From Chromatiaceae bacterium (GTDB lineage Bacteria > Pseudomonadota > Gammaproteobacteria > Chromatiales > Chromatiaceae): DNA of 64,000 nucleotides. This document shows, piece after piece, positions 63,934 to 64,000 of this stretch. The notes beneath the pieces are model-generated. The model did not search any database, was not told where the DNA came from, and saw only the letters and a list, made by a program, of their open reading frames with translations. Both the position numbers and the translations under genes were made by a program. Location of the stretch: NCBI GenBank assembly GCA_016714645.1, contig JADKCI010000002.1, positions 310,001 to 374,000 of the forward strand, given 5' to 3'. The stretch's first letter is position 1. Each line of letters starts with the position of its first letter.

Positions 63934-64000
63934 TGCCAGACCTGCTCCATACCATCCTCTCCTTCATCGTCGTCCTCGCCATCCTCATTGCGGTGCATGA
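63934..64000 (+). CDS. rseP: Site-2 protease RseP, N-terminal fragment (runs off window)
   Basis: The last 67 bases encode MPDLLHTILSFIVVLAIL-IAVHE, a first transmembrane helix reaching the HE of the expected HExxH zinc motif. Position right after dxr is the standard place of rseP (yaeL), which cleaves anti-sigma factor RseA. Only the start is in the window. Confidence 0.85.

Overview
The window is a GC-rich chromosomal segment from a gammaproteobacterium, most likely a purple sulfur bacterium (Chromatiaceae or a close relative). This is inferred from the rpsB-tsf-pyrH-frr-uppS-cdsA-dxr-rseP order, the slpA-ispH pair, a hoxE-less NAD-linked hydrogenase operon of the kind described as Hox2 in Thiocapsa, and several multiheme cytochromes. 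No rRNA or photosynthesis gene is present, so the assignment rests on context only.

Layout. 0.5-2.5 kb: an arsenite methyltransferase (arsM) behind an amino-acid-type ABC ATPase that carries a degenerate RsbW-like C-terminal domain. 2.5-10.9 kb: accessory and decaying DNA, with an MFS pseudogene, a UPF0145 fragment hit by an IS4-type element, a secreted cysteine-repeat protein, a DEDDh exonuclease, an IS3 element, tRNA-Thr(CGT) and an ISNCY/IS1202-like element. 11-18 kb: housekeeping genes (ispH, slpA, rimO, acuI, a DUF971-MoaD/ThiS-like fusion, an HPF-like protein, a P1 peptidase). 18.2-21.9 kb: a pentaheme cytochrome divergent from an octaheme HAO-family protein and its NapC-type quinol dehydrogenase, probably a periplasmic nitrogen- or sulfur-oxyanion electron path. 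22-37 kb: membrane and stress functions (DUF6279 lipoprotein, HTH-ferredoxin-reductase fusion, DUF533, DUF190-crcB, ybaK, ftsH, sdhE, an RND efflux pair, tRNA-Leu(CAG), rnr). 37.5-40 kb: a second graveyard of transposase and MFS fragments. 40-43.7 kb: an alpha/beta hydrolase, a STAS protein and a double ABC ATPase. 43.9-49 kb: hoxFUYHW. 49.6-53.9 kb: a Do-family protease, a hydrolase and a CaCA antiporter. 54-64 kb: glnD-map divergent from the rpsB-to-rseP translation and envelope cluster, which runs off the right edge.

How genes work together. HoxFU (diaphorase) plus HoxYH ([NiFe] module) form one NAD+-coupled hydrogenase matured by HoxW. The NapC protein would pass quinol electrons to the octaheme enzyme. 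uppS, cdsA, dxr, rseP and ispH serve isoprenoid, lipid and envelope supply. Several genes carry single-base indels in short G/C runs (hoxY, the reductase fusion twice, the CaCA antiporter, an RHH antitoxin). This looks more like sequence error than independent gene death and should be checked against reads before any of these genes is called dead.

The most unusual items are a dispersed repeat pair with a conserved core but different, self-complementary arms, the ABC/HATPase fusion, and the octaheme cluster.
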